Below, one piece after another: positions 33,055 to 41,925 of a stretch of DNA of 64,000 nt. The notes beneath the pieces are model-generated. The model made no database searches and had not been told where the DNA came from. It saw only the letters and a program-made list of their open reading frames with translations. Source of the DNA: JASHVB01 sp035523995 (GTDB lineage: Bacteria; Pseudomonadota; Alphaproteobacteria; Acetobacterales; Acetobacteraceae); the NCBI GenBank assembly GCA_035523995.1, contig DATKPQ010000039.1:62001-126000 (forward strand), given 5' to 3'. A program made the translations under genes and the position numbers. Each line of letters starts with the position of its first letter. The stretch's first letter is position 1.

Positions 33055-35427
33055 ATGCCCGACGCGTCAGGCCCGATCGGCCGCAACATCCCCCGCCGTG
33101 AGGACCGCCGCTTCCTCACCGGCACCGCCCGCTACACCGATGACCTTCCCATCGCCGGCGCCTTGCACGCCCGCTTCGTCCGCTCGCCCCACGCGCACGC
33201 CCGCATCCTGCGCATCGACACCGAGGCGGCGCGCGCCCTGCCCGGCGTCGCGGCCATCGTCACCGGCCATGATCTGGTGCAGTGGACCCAGCCACTGCGG
33301 CTTGCCCCCGCCATCGAAGGCCTGCACCCGGTCACCATCGAGACTCTGCCCACCACAAAGGTTCGCTTTCACGGCGACCCGGTCGCCTGCATCGTCGCCA
33401 CCGGCCGCGCCGCAGCGGACGACGCCGCAGAACTCATGCGAGTGGACTACGACCCGCTGCCGCCTGTCACCAGCATGAAAGCGGCGCTCGCCCCCGGTGC
33501 GCCACGCGTGGACGAAGCGCTGCCCGACAACCTCGTCTCCCACCAAAGCGTCACCTGTGGCGATCCGCAGCGCCGCTTTGCCGAGGCGCACCGGATCGTC
33601 GAGGCCCGCTTTGTCCAGCACCGGCAGACCCATGTGCCGATGGAGCCACGCGGCTGCTGCGCCATCTGGGACGAAGGCCGGCAGCATCTCACGATGCATG
33701 TCGGTACCCAGGTACCGCATCCTTATCGCACCATGCTTTCCGCCCGGCTCGGGCTGAGCGAGTCGCAGATCACCGTGCACTGCCCTGACATCGGCGGCGG
33801 CTTCGGACAGAAGATCACGCTGTATCGTGAGGAACTAACGGTCGCCGCCCTGGCGCGTGCGCTGAACCGTCCCGTCCGGTGGCGCGAGGACCGCGGCGAA
33901 AACCTTCTCTCCGCAGCCCATGCCCGCGAACAAACCGCACAGGTGCGCGCCGCGGTGGACGCCGACGGCAGGATCACCGCGCTGGACCTGCACATTATCG
34001 AGGATTTCGGCGCTTATTGCTTCTATCCCGCCAACTACCTGCTGCGCATGACGGTGCTGAGTCTCACCGGTCCGTATCGCATCGCCGACTACGCCTTCGA
34101 CATGAAGGTCGTGCTGTCGACCAAATGCGGCGCCGCACCGATGCGGGCGCCCATGTCGATGGCAAGCTGGGTGATGGACGGCACGATCGAGGCCGTCGCG
34201 CGGGACCTGCACCTCGACCCGATCGAAGTCCGACGCCGCAACATGCTGTACCCGAGCGAACTGCCCTGGACCATGCCCGCCGGCCCGGTGCTGGAAGACG
34301 TGACGCCGTACGAAACATTCGAAGCCGCGCTGAATGCGTTCGACGTGCCGGGGTTCCGCGCGCGCCAGGCATCAGACCGCGCGCGCGGCATCTACCGAGG
34401 CATGGGCGTGTGTTGCGTGGTGGAATCGAACACCTACGGCTCGGCGTTCTATCGTGCTGCCGGCATTCCGGGATCGGGCCACGAAGCCGGCTGGGTGAAG
34501 GTAGCGCCCACCGGAGCGGTGGATGTCTCGGTCGGGCTGATGGCATCCGGACAGGGTTATGAAACCGCATTGGCGCAGGCCGCCGCCGAGGGCCTCGGCG
34601 TGCCGATCGACAGCGTGCGCGTGCACCTGGGAAATACCGACGTGGCGCCGTACGGCATGGGCAGCCGAGGTGCCCGTGGCGGCACGGCTGGCAGCTCCGT
34701 GCTGTTGCTGAGCGGGCAGACACTACAACGGAAGATCTGCACCATCGCCGCATCGTTGCTAGGGCTGAACTCGGGCGACGATCTGCGGCTGTGGGAAGGC
34801 CGCGTGCAGCGCGTCATCGAGGGAGACTGGCAGGACGTCGGCCTTGGCTTGCTCGACATCGCCCGCGTTGCCTATATGGACCCGCTGCGTCTGCCTGAAG
34901 GCATCGAGCCCGGGCTGGAGGCGCATCGTGCCTATGATCCGCCACCGCTGACATTTTCCAACGCCGCGCATGTCTGCGAAGTGGTGGTCGATCCTGAGAC
35001 TGGCGCCGTGCAGGTGGAACGCTGGATCGTGGCGGAGGATTGCGGCCGCGTGCTGAACCCCGCGATCGTTGCAGGGCAGCAGCACGGAGCGGTAGCCCTG
35101 GGGATTGCCGGCGTGCTGCAAGAGCAAGTGGTGTATGACGAGAACGGTCAGAACGTGACCGGCAGTTTCATGGATTACGCGATGCCGGTTGCCGCGACGA
35201 TTCCGCCGATCACGCTGATCCCGATGCACACCCCCAGCAAGCGCACGCTGAGCGGCACGAAAGGCATGTCGGAGGGCGGCGTGATGGGCGCGGTCGGCGC
35301 TCTGCCCAGCGCGGTGGCTGATGCGCTGGCGCCGTTCGGCGTGGTGGTGGAATGTCAGCCGCTGGCGCCGGAGGCGGTGTCGGAGATGGTGAGGAACGCA
35401 CTGCAATCCGCTATCAGAGAGGCGTGA
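33055..35427 (+). CDS. Xanthine dehydrogenase-family molybdopterin-binding subunit
   Basis: A 790-residue large subunit of the xanthine oxidase/CoxL superfamily, carrying the molybdopterin cytosine dinucleotide cofactor. It begins with IGRNIPRREDRRFLTGTARYTDDL, the standard opening of CoxL-type proteins. The cofactor loops GGGFGQK and TAGSSVLLLSGQT and the catalytic Glu in GMSEGGVMGA are present. The active-site loop reads APMRAPMSMASW, not the AYRCSFR of form I CO dehydrogenases, so CO oxidation is unlikely. The partner [2Fe-2S] and FAD subunit genes are not adjacent. The ATG at 33055 gives the family N-terminus. Substrate unknown. Confidence 0.9.
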   Translation: MPDASGPIGRNIPRREDRRFLTGTARYTDDLPIAGALHARFVRSPHAHARILRIDTEAARALPGVAAIVTGHDLVQWTQPLRLAPAIEGLHPVTIETLPTTKVRFHGDPVACIVATGRAAADDAAELMRVDYDPLPPVTSMKAALAPGAPRVDEALPDNLVSHQSVTCGDPQRRFAEAHRIVEARFVQHRQTHVPMEPRGCCAIWDEGRQHLTMHVGTQVPHPYRTMLSARLGLSESQITVHCPDIGGGFGQKITLYREELTVAALARALNRPVRWREDRGENLLSAAHAREQTAQVRAAVDADGRITALDLHIIEDFGAYCFYPANYLLRMTVLSLTGPYRIADYAFDMKVVLSTKCGAAPMRAPMSMASWVMDGTIEAVARDLHLDPIEVRRRNMLYPSELPWTMPAGPVLEDVTPYETFEAALNAFDVPGFRARQASDRARGIYRGMGVCCVVESNTYGSAFYRAAGIPGSGHEAGWVKVAPTGAVDVSVGLMASGQGYETALAQAAAEGLGVPIDSVRVHLGNTDVAPYGMGSRGARGGTAGSSVLLLSGQTLQRKICTIAASLLGLNSGDDLRLWEGRVQRVIEGDWQDVGLGLLDIARVAYMDPLRLPEGIEPGLEAHRAYDPPPLTFSNAAHVCEVVVDPETGAVQVERWIVAEDCGRVLNPAIVAGQQHGAVALGIAGVLQEQVVYDENGQNVTGSFMDYAMPVAATIPPITLIPMHTPSKRTLSGTKGMSEGGVMGAVGALPSAVADALAPFGVVVECQPLAPEAVSEMVRNALQSAIREA

Positions 35428-35779
35428 GCCACGCGCCCAATCCCAGAGCGCCAGATGTCATCCGCCAGATATCATCTACCAAATGTCATTGCGAGAAGCG
35501 AAGCGACGAAGCAATCTCGTTCAGGGAAGCCGAATCGGAGAATCGAAGCGTAGCCGCAGCAGGATCAGAGGCGGAGAACAGGCCGACCGTCAGGTAAAGG
35601 TCCTGCGCAGGCCGCGCTGGGGCACTCAAATGGGTTCCTTGCCAACCGCTGGGCATCCAGGAAATCGCGAGTCAGGCTTTTGATCTTCTCAGCATCATAA
35701 CCCCGTACCAGGTCAGCAAGCGACCGAGGTCTCGTACCATACGCCGCAGCAAGCAGCTGCACGCATCAACATAAAGCTG
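35428..35779. other. Intergenic with a dispersed repeat and a weak frame
   Basis: The region holds the repeat at 35483-35522. On the minus strand a 65-codon frame (35565-35762) encodes a helical stretch, SLADLVRGYDAEKIKSLTRD, and then runs into repeat sequence. It has no good start signal, and I leave it as unproven, possibly the tail of a lost gene. Confidence 0.35.
35483..35522. repeat. Dispersed repeat (TGTCATTGCGAG...GCGACGAAGCAATC), copy 3
   Basis: The best copy of the family in this window: TGTCATTGCGAGAAGCG followed by AAGCGACGAAGCAATCTCG. It lies after the molybdopterin subunit gene. Confidence 0.8.
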
Positions 35780-35899
35780 TTACCGCGCCGCTGGTTTGTT
35801 ATCAGCTGTACCGCGCGCTGCGCTCTGTCTTCGGTACTTTCGTAATAGAGATTGTGCAAAGTTTCCGTAGATACGGTTGGAGGCAACATAAGCCATCAT
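35780..35899 (-). CDS. Possible small protein coupled to the hydrolase gene
   Basis: A 39-codon frame starts in an ATGATG that overlaps the stop codon of the hydrolase gene (ATGA overlap), suggesting translational coupling. The product is basic, with NRIYGNFAQSLLRKYRRQSAAR. Base composition is less GC-rich than the neighbours. No family recognised; it may be chance. Confidence 0.3.
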   Translation of the reverse strand: MMAYVASNRIYGNFAQSLLRKYRRQSAARGTADNKPAAR

Positions 35900-36825
35900 C
35901 CACCAAAAACCCCCCGCAGCCACGCACAGCTTTCCTCCATCGCTGCCGCCGCCCGATCGACCACGCCAACCCAGAAGAAGAACCCGTGGTTCATCCCCTC
36001 CCACCGCGACATCGCTGACGGCACGCCCGCATCCCGCAACCGCGCCGCATAGGCCTCGCCTTCGTCACGCAACGGATCGAATTCCGCCGTCACCACCAGG
36101 GCCGGCGGCAACCCTGCCAGGGAGACGGCCCGCTGCGGCGATGCCAACGGGTTCGCCGCGTCCCCCGGATCGGCGAGATAGTGGTTCCAGAACCACACCA
36201 TCGTGTCCCGCGTCAGGCCGTAGCCGTCGGCATTCTCGCGGTACGATGCCGTGCCTGGCGAGTGGTAATCGGTCACCGGATAGATCAGCAACTGCCCGCG
36301 TAGCGCCAAACCGCCTTCATCGCGCAAACGCAACGCTGTCGCCGCCGCGAGATTCCCGCCCGCGCTGTCGCCCGCGATCGCCATCCGACGTGCATCTGCT
36401 TCCAACTCCGCCGCATGTTCCGCCGCCCAGCGCGTGGCGAACATGCAATCATCCAGGCCCGCGGGGAACTTGTGCTCCGGGGCCAGGCGGTAATCCACCG
36501 AAACGACAACGCACCCGGCCCCGGCGCACAGGTTGCGGCAGATGCCGTCATGCGTATCCAGGCTGCACAGCACGAAGCCGCTGCCATGGAAGAACACCAG
36601 CAGCGCAAACGGCCCCTCGCCAAGCGGGCGGTAGATGCGCAGCCACAGCGGCCCCCCCGGCCCGGCAATGACACGCCCTGTTGCCGCGGCAATGGCGGCT
36701 GCCGGCGCCATCAGGGCAATGCGCGCCTCGTACTGCGCGCGCGCCTCGGCAACCGACAGCGTGTGGGTCGCCGGCACGCCGGTGCCCTTGTCGAGAAGCG
36801 CCTGAATCTGCGGATCAACGGGCAT
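35896..36825 (-). CDS. HSL-family α/β-hydrolase (carboxylesterase-like)
   Basis: A 309-residue esterase of the hormone-sensitive-lipase (family IV) type, soluble. The oxyanion motif is HGSGF at 79-83 (canonical HGGGF with one Gly replaced by Ser). The nucleophile is Ser153 in GDSAGG. Asp249 in EFDPLRDEG and His279 in GMNHGF complete the triad. YRLAPEHKFP at 111-120 is also typical. The family cleaves short acyl esters. The start was chosen by its AAGG ribosome site and family length. It is an independent gene with a possible tiny coupled ORF downstream. Confidence 0.92.
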   Translation of the reverse strand: MPVDPQIQALLDKGTGVPATHTLSVAEARAQYEARIALMAPAAAIAAATGRVIAGPGGPLWLRIYRPLGEGPFALLVFFHGSGFVLCSLDTHDGICRNLCAGAGCVVVSVDYRLAPEHKFPAGLDDCMFATRWAAEHAAELEADARRMAIAGDSAGGNLAAATALRLRDEGGLALRGQLLIYPVTDYHSPGTASYRENADGYGLTRDTMVWFWNHYLADPGDAANPLASPQRAVSLAGLPPALVVTAEFDPLRDEGEAYAARLRDAGVPSAMSRWEGMNHGFFFWVGVVDRAAAAMEESCAWLRGVFGG

Positions 36826-37175
36826 GGGCTGTGCCTTCTGCTGGATGCCGCCAACGGCCTGTGAACCGTATGGCCATCCAAACCGTCCGGCAATCCGGCC
36901 AGGAGAAAATTCGGGCGTACTGCCGACGCGCTTCAGTTCGCGGGAAGCGAGCAAGCCACGGCACGTGTGCGAGCACCGCCCGTGCGGTACCTCGGGCGTC
37001 GTTTTCCGCCGGGCCGGAGTTGCTCCGACACGCGGCCGCCAGTGTAGCGGCAGCCAATGGCAGCAGCCTGAGGGGATTGTGATTCGCCCAGGTCAGCGCC
37101 GGACGTTGCCGGGGTAATCCGACTGCAACCATCAAGTCGATACGTTCGGCCATCAACGTGGCTCGGAGTGAACCA
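36826..37175. other. Intergenic between divergent genes
   Basis: No gene is supported in these 350 bases. A minus-strand frame continues through the region from 37306 to 36815, but it overlaps the neighbouring gene and shows no family pattern. Confidence 0.35.
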
Positions 37176-37649
37176 ATGGCAAGCGATCCTCGGGAACGGC
37201 TGAAGGCATTGAACGCGCGAGCCAGCGCGGTCAATGAGCAAACCACCGCGGCGCGGAAGGAAATGGCCGAGAAAATCCAGTGGATGAAGGATGTATGGGA
37301 TCGCACGGTGCACTATGTTGTCGCTTCCACCGCTGAGGAGTTCAACGGGCTAATCCCTGCTACGAACCTGAAGTTCATAGTAGCTCCACGGAGCACAAGA
37401 ACATTGGAAATACAGAGACTGGACTTGCCAGTGACGACAGTCCGATGTCATGAACACGGTCGACATGATCCTGCTGATACATATCTCGAATTTGCCCTCG
37501 GTCTAGACGCGAACATCGTCGTTACTGCGTGCGTCGCAGGGCGGCCACAAAAATCCGACCCCATAGCAGATTCGTCATTTGACTCCATGTTAGTAGAGAA
37601 AGAACTGGCGGAACTCATCGATATGCACGTCTATTCACCGGGTAATTGA
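37176..37649 (+). CDS. Unrecognised soluble protein with N-terminal helical segment
   Basis: A 157-residue protein with GGAG eight bases before the ATG. Residues 1-45 are a charged coiled-coil-like helix (ERLKALNARASAVNEQTTAARKEMAEK interrupted by turns). The remainder is a mixed α/β part with YVVASTAEEFNGLIPATNLKF and an acidic end. Codon use is less GC-biased than in neighbours and the downstream flank is AT-richer, which suggests a horizontally acquired gene. I know no family, and nothing in the neighbourhood gives a role. Confidence 0.55.
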   Translation: MASDPRERLKALNARASAVNEQTTAARKEMAEKIQWMKDVWDRTVHYVVASTAEEFNGLIPATNLKFIVAPRSTRTLEIQRLDLPVTTVRCHEHGRHDPADTYLEFALGLDANIVVTACVAGRPQKSDPIADSSFDSMLVEKELAELIDMHVYSPGN

Positions 37650-38109
37650 TCTGCACCGATGAGCGATTTTCTGACGCAATACGTGAGGTTATCCGGACGC
37701 TCCGACCGTCGCTTCCCACAAATGTTGCCAGCCACGTTGAATCGCCAAGCCACCGTGTCATGTATCGATTCCACCAAACACAACCATAGCGGTGCGCTCT
37801 CGCAGGAGATTGGCACGCGCCGAACGAGATCCTCGGCAGGGCGGATATGGAGCCGCGAGCGCACGTGTAAACCCAGGCTCGGATTTGGCCGCCTGTTGTC
37901 CTGCGAAAACGCCAGCCTTTCCGGAAGGCGCTCGCGCGAGTCACCAGAGCCGAACACGCGCGACGCCACGACATATCGCCTGCGGTTTGGTCGCGCCCGG
38001 TATCGGAATCGACCTCGTTCGTCCGTTCGCTCGATCCGGACCATTCTTCGTCTTGCCGGTGGTGGGCGAGCCGGAACACGTTATACCGCCCAGGTCGATG
38101 CTCGCCCAC
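37650..38109. other. Intergenic, no reliable gene
   Basis: A gap of 460 bases between convergent genes. Overlapping frames are open on both strands but none looks like a protein family or carries a clear ribosome site. I see no hairpin terminator. Confidence 0.35.
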
Positions 38110-38451
38110 TCAACCGGGCAGCAACACCGTACCGTCTGCGCGCCGCTCCAGCGGACCGGCCGCAATCATGGCCGCCATCGGCAGCAGCCCATAGCAATGC
38201 GGGAACAGTTCGCCCCCGCGCGAGGATTCCCACCGCACCGCCTCACCGAGCCGGGATAGATCGAACGCGATTACCACGAGATCCGTCTGTCCCCGAAAGT
38301 GCCTGTCCACCGTTGCAGCGAGCTGCGCTGCGGTCGACATGTGAATGAACCCGTCGGCAAGATCCGCCGGCGAACCGCGAAACACCTGCCCGGGCTGCGT
38401 GCGAGCGAACTCGGCGGCGGTCACGACCTTGTAGGCAATCGGTCCAGTCAT
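38110..38451 (-). CDS. DUF952-family protein
   Basis: A 113-residue protein with the DUF952 layout: IAYKVVTAAEFA at the N-terminus, DLADGFIHMSTAAQLAATVDRHF with the family's Gly-Phe-Ile-His-x-Ser core, LVVIAFDLSRLG, VRWESSRGGELFPHCYG and a final β-strand segment. The conserved His and the FPH-x-Y motif are both kept. Structures in this family resemble ADP-ribosyltransferase-like folds, and function is unknown. The ATG gives the usual length; it follows the tartrate dehydrogenase-like gene by 59 bases on the same strand. Confidence 0.9.
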   Translation of the reverse strand: MTGPIAYKVVTAAEFARTQPGQVFRGSPADLADGFIHMSTAAQLAATVDRHFRGQTDLVVIAFDLSRLGEAVRWESSRGGELFPHCYGLLPMAAMIAAGPLERRADGTVLLPG

Positions 38452-38510
38452 GACCGCCCCGGCAGGTTTGTGCAGGCAAACTGCAAACGGTGTGACATTC
38501 AATACCAACC

Positions 38511-39587
38511 CTACCGGTTGATCCCCCGAACCGCCTCGCACACGGCACGCGCCACTTCCACAGTCGTCGCCTTCCCTCCAAGATCCGGCGTCACCACGCC
38601 TGCCGCGCACACTTGCTCTACCGCTCGCATCAGCAGGTCAGCCGCTGCGGACTCGCCCAGGTGGTCCAGCATCATCGCGCCGGTCCAGAACGTCCCTACC
38701 GGGTTCGCAATCCCCTTCCCGGTGATGTCGAATGCCGAGCCATGGATCGGCTCGAACATCGACGGCGATCGCCGCTCCGGATCGATGTTCCCGGTCGGCG
38801 CGATCCCCAGCGATCCCGCCAGCGCCGCCGCCAGATCGGACAGAATGTCCGCGTGCAGGTTGGTCGCCACCACGGTGTCGATGGATTGCGGCCTCCGCAC
38901 CATGCGCGTGGTCATCGCATCCACCAGTTCGCGTTCCCACGCAACGTCGGGAAAGTCGTGCGACACGAGGGACGCAATCTCATCCCAGAACACCATGCCA
39001 TGGCGCTGGGCGTTCGACTTCGTCACGACAGTCAGGTGTTTCGCCGCCCGCGAATTCGCCAGCGCGAACGCGTAGCGCATGATCCGCTCCACACCGCGGC
39101 GGGTAAAGATCGCGACCTCGGTTGCCACTTCCTCGGGAAAGCCGCGATGCGCCCGCCCGCCATGCCCGGCGTATTCGCCCTCGGAATTCTCCCGCACAAT
39201 CACCCAGTCCAGATCGCCTGGACCGACATTGCGCAGCGGGCTGGCCACGCCCGGCAGGATTCGGGTCGGCCGCACATTCGCATACTGATCCAGCCCCTGG
39301 CAGATCGGCAGCCGCAAGCCCCAAAGCGTCACGTGGTCCGGGATGTGCGGGTCGCCGACGGCGCCGAAATAGATCGCATCGGCGGCACGCAGCCGGTCCA
39401 ACCCGTCCTCCGGCATGAACCGCCCGTGTTTGCGGTAATAGTCGGATCCCCAGTCGCAGTGATCTACCGTCAGGCAGAACCCTCCGTCGCGCGCGGCCAC
39501 TGTATTCAGCACCTCCAGACCAGCCGCAATCACTTCGGGGCCGATGCCGTCTCCCGGGACGGAGGCGATGCGGTACTGGTGGGGCAT
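38511..39587 (-). CDS. Tartrate/isopropylmalate dehydrogenase-family β-decarboxylating dehydrogenase
   Basis: A 358-residue enzyme of the isocitrate/isopropylmalate dehydrogenase superfamily, closest in layout to tartrate dehydrogenase/D-malate decarboxylase (TtuC/DmlA). Features are IASVPGDGIGPEV at the start, VGDPHIPDHVTLWGLRLPICQ, the substrate-binding VRENSEGEYAGHGGR, the lysine in VVTKSNAQRHG, VATNLHADILSDL with the metal-binding aspartates, and FEPIHGSAFDITGKGIANPVG. It needs NAD and Mn2+ or Mg2+. A LysR gene lies further upstream beyond a pseudogene and could be its regulator. Confidence 0.93.
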   Translation of the reverse strand: MPHQYRIASVPGDGIGPEVIAAGLEVLNTVAARDGGFCLTVDHCDWGSDYYRKHGRFMPEDGLDRLRAADAIYFGAVGDPHIPDHVTLWGLRLPICQGLDQYANVRPTRILPGVASPLRNVGPGDLDWVIVRENSEGEYAGHGGRAHRGFPEEVATEVAIFTRRGVERIMRYAFALANSRAAKHLTVVTKSNAQRHGMVFWDEIASLVSHDFPDVAWERELVDAMTTRMVRRPQSIDTVVATNLHADILSDLAAALAGSLGIAPTGNIDPERRSPSMFEPIHGSAFDITGKGIANPVGTFWTGAMMLDHLGESAAADLLMRAVEQVCAAGVVTPDLGGKATTVEVARAVCEAVRGINR

Positions 39588-39603
39588 GTCAAACTCCTGG
39601 CAA

Positions 39604-39750
39604 TGAAACGGGCTGACAGGATGCGTCGCCGCATCCGCGGGCTTCGATCTGTTCTCGCCGCACGTGGTGGTGCTGTACCACTACTACCTGCGCAGGGACA
39701 GCGCGCGCCATTGGAACGACGCAATCTCACACGAGACGGAGACCCTGACG
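39604..39750 (+). pseudogene. C-terminal remnant of a GlcNAc-type glycosyltransferase
   Basis: One frame reads VAASAGFDLFSPHVVVLYHYYLRRDSARHW, the pattern of the C-terminal part of GlcNAc-type (PF11397-like) glycosyltransferases (aromatic-D-x-F-x-P-H and LYHxY...HW). The reading frame is closed upstream at 39604 and drifts after 39735. It is a fragment of a lost gene next to the HprK-like pseudogene. The quoted segment is part of the evidence, in pieces: GFDLFSPHVVVLYHYY, then RRDSARHWND. Confidence 0.45.
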
Positions 39751-39764
39751 CACCGCACCCCTGC

Positions 39765-40681
39765 ATCGCATGCGCCTGCTGTGCGCACCGGCCGCCTTCC
39801 GGCATCGCGACTATCGCTTGCTCGATACCGTGGTGCGCCTGCGGTTCGGCCATGCGGATGTCGAAGCTGGTGCATCCCGCCTTTGCCCATCTCGAGTCTC
39901 ATGACGCTGCGACGCCAGCGGCGACACTGACCGTCGTGCGCATCCTGGACTCGCACTACGTCTCCGACCGCGAGCATGAGCTGTTGCTGGCCGGCACACC
40001 GGCCAAGGTGGTGCCGCGGTTGAAGGCCGAAGTCACGACCCGCGCCATCAACCACCACGATCATGTGCGGCACGTGCATGCCGCTGCGGTAGCGCATGCC
40101 GGACGGCTTGTCGTGTTTCCTGCAGGGAGTGGTGGGGAAAAACGCTGCTGACTGCCCGTCTGCTGTGGCTCGGTGCCACGTATTTCTCCGACGAGGCTGT
40201 CCTGCTGCGCCGGGATGGAACGCTGCGGCCGATCCCGACCTCGCTGTCGGTGAAAGCAGGAGGTATCGCGATGTTGGCATCGGTGTTCCCCGGCCTGGAG
40301 GCGTTGCCAGAGCGTGAGCGCGAGGACGGCGTGATGGTGCGCTATCGGCTGCCGCCGGCGTACAGCGTGGCATCGCCGGCGCGCGCGCTGCACCCGGCTT
40401 TGTTGGTGTTTCCCCGGTATTTGCAGGGTTCCGCCGCGGCACTGCCGCAATTGACGCCAGCCGGTCCGCTCGGCCGGCTGTTGGCGGGATGCCAGCCGAG
40501 TCTACGCCACCCGAGCATCGAAGCGGTGGCAGGCATTATGCCGACAATGGAGCAAGCTTCATGCCGGGAACTGGTGATGGGCGATCTGCTGGATTCCGCC
40601 CGGCACGTCATGAAACTTGCCGAGGATACTTGCGTCAGAGCCGGACATCTTTTTGGTAATATCTTTGGCCTGAATTCGTAA
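39765..40681 (+). pseudogene. HprK-like P-loop kinase pseudogene with two frameshifts
   Basis: Three consecutive plus-strand frames join into one HprK-related kinase. Part 1 (39765 onward) has RLLCAPAAFRHRDYRLLDTV. Part 2, from about 39855, has HPAFAHLESHDAATPAATL and ends with the P-loop start HVHAAAVAHAGRLVVFPAGS. There one base seems lost in a G-run (GGTGGGGAAAAACG), so GSGGGKT becomes a stop at 40149-40151. Part 3, to 40681, continues LLTARLLWLGATYFSDEAVL, the post-Walker region, and ends GHLFGNIFGLNS. Without the shifts the protein would be about 300 residues. Either a true pseudogene or a sequencing error in the G-run. Confidence 0.55.
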
Positions 40682-40905
40682 GGTTTCACGTTTCAAGTTG
40701 TCGGCAGAAGATCTGCGGCCTGTATTAAGCCTTTCGTTTTGTCTCGGCTTTTCCCGGCTGGCGCGCCAGCCCGGCAAAGCGGTCTGTTTGCCGCCAGCCC
40801 GTGCAAGGGATTGGCAGCGCCTTGAACGCCCTGACGCCCGTCGCCGTAACGAACGCTGCCCCGCCGGCTGCGACAGAGACGTCGCGCCCTGGCAGGGTCG
40901 ATCGC

Positions 40906-41925
40906 GTGCCGGATTTGCGCGAGCTGCGCTATTTCGCGGCCGCAGCCAGCGCTGGGAATCTTGCCCGCGCGGCGCAGGAGCTGAATGTCACTGCCGCTGC
41001 CGTCAGCCAGCAGCTCCGCAAACTGGAAGAGACGGTCGGTACGCCGCTGCTGCTTCGCCATGGCCGCGGCGTCACCGCGACACCGGCGGGCCTGCGCTTG
41101 CTCGACCGCATCGATACCGTCCTGCACCTGCTGGCTGCGCCGCTGGACTATCCGCTCGCCGTCGCCGCAGTTGAAGGAACCATCTCCCTGGCGATGCCAG
41201 CCGAGCTGGGTACGCTGCTGGCAGCCCCCATCGCCACACTGATACGTCACCGTTGGCCGGAGCTGACGCTCGATCTGCGCGATGCCCCCGATCTGGCGGT
41301 GGAAGGCCTGTGCGCGGGCCAGGTGGACATCGCCCTGCTGGCGGACCCGCCGGAACTCGACGCATTGCTCGTCGAGCCGGTAGCGACCGAACGCCTCGGC
41401 TTGATCGTGTCGCCGCGCGATGCGCTGGCGGACAGCACCGAGGCGTTGCGGCTGCGCGACTTGCTCGCGGTGCAGCTGATCCTTCCCGGCAAGCGCCACT
41501 GGATCCGCCGCCGCCTGTCGAAGGCGGCCTTCCAGCGCGGGCTGCGCCTCGATGCGGTGACGCAGGTGGATAGCCTGCCGATGACCCGCGCGTTGGTGCG
41601 GGATGGGATGGGCTGCACCATTCTGCCTCACGCCGCAGTGCAGGAGGACACGGCGCGCGGCGCCCTGGTGTTCCGGTCCTTGGTGCAACCGGAGCTGCCC
41701 GTCGCCTACGCCATCGCGGCACCGGGCGATGCTGACCCGATGCTGCGTGAGGTTGCCCAGGCCGTTAGCGAGGCGGTCCGCCGACTCGCAGGCACCGCGC
41801 GTTGGCCAGGCGCGCAGCCGTCCAGAGAGCCGGTCCTTGGGCTGGGCGGTCTCGCCGCATCGGCGGACCTGGGGCGTGGGCCGACGCAGTCGCAGGACTC
41901 TCTCGAATTTGCGGAGGGCGACTGA
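40906..41925 (+). CDS. LysR-family transcriptional regulator
   Basis: A 339-residue LysR-type regulator. The N-terminal winged helix (residues 1-60) has DLRELRYFAAAASAGNLARAA, the helix-turn-helix VTAAAVSQQLRKLEE and the wing LLLRHGRGVTATPAGLRLL. An effector-binding domain follows (LAVEGLCAGQVDIALLADPP, ATERLGLIVSP, DSLPMTRALVRDGMGCTILPH), and a C-terminal tail of about 45 residues is extra. The GTG start is my choice; an upstream GTG at 40801 would add 35 residues without family match. Targets are unknown; the tartrate dehydrogenase-like gene on the other strand beyond the pseudogene is the nearest metabolic candidate. Confidence 0.88.
   Translation: MPDLRELRYFAAAASAGNLARAAQELNVTAAAVSQQLRKLEETVGTPLLLRHGRGVTATPAGLRLLDRIDTVLHLLAAPLDYPLAVAAVEGTISLAMPAELGTLLAAPIATLIRHRWPELTLDLRDAPDLAVEGLCAGQVDIALLADPPELDALLVEPVATERLGLIVSPRDALADSTEALRLRDLLAVQLILPGKRHWIRRRLSKAAFQRGLRLDAVTQVDSLPMTRALVRDGMGCTILPHAAVQEDTARGALVFRSLVQPELPVAYAIAAPGDADPMLREVAQAVSEAVRRLAGTARWPGAQPSREPVLGLGGLAASADLGRGPTQSQDSLEFAEGD

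Noticed and set aside
38613..40151. 512-codon plus-strand open frame opposite the tartrate dehydrogenase-like gene
   Set aside because: Its first two thirds mirror a clear gene on the other strand. Only the last part has meaning, as a piece of the HprK-like pseudogene.
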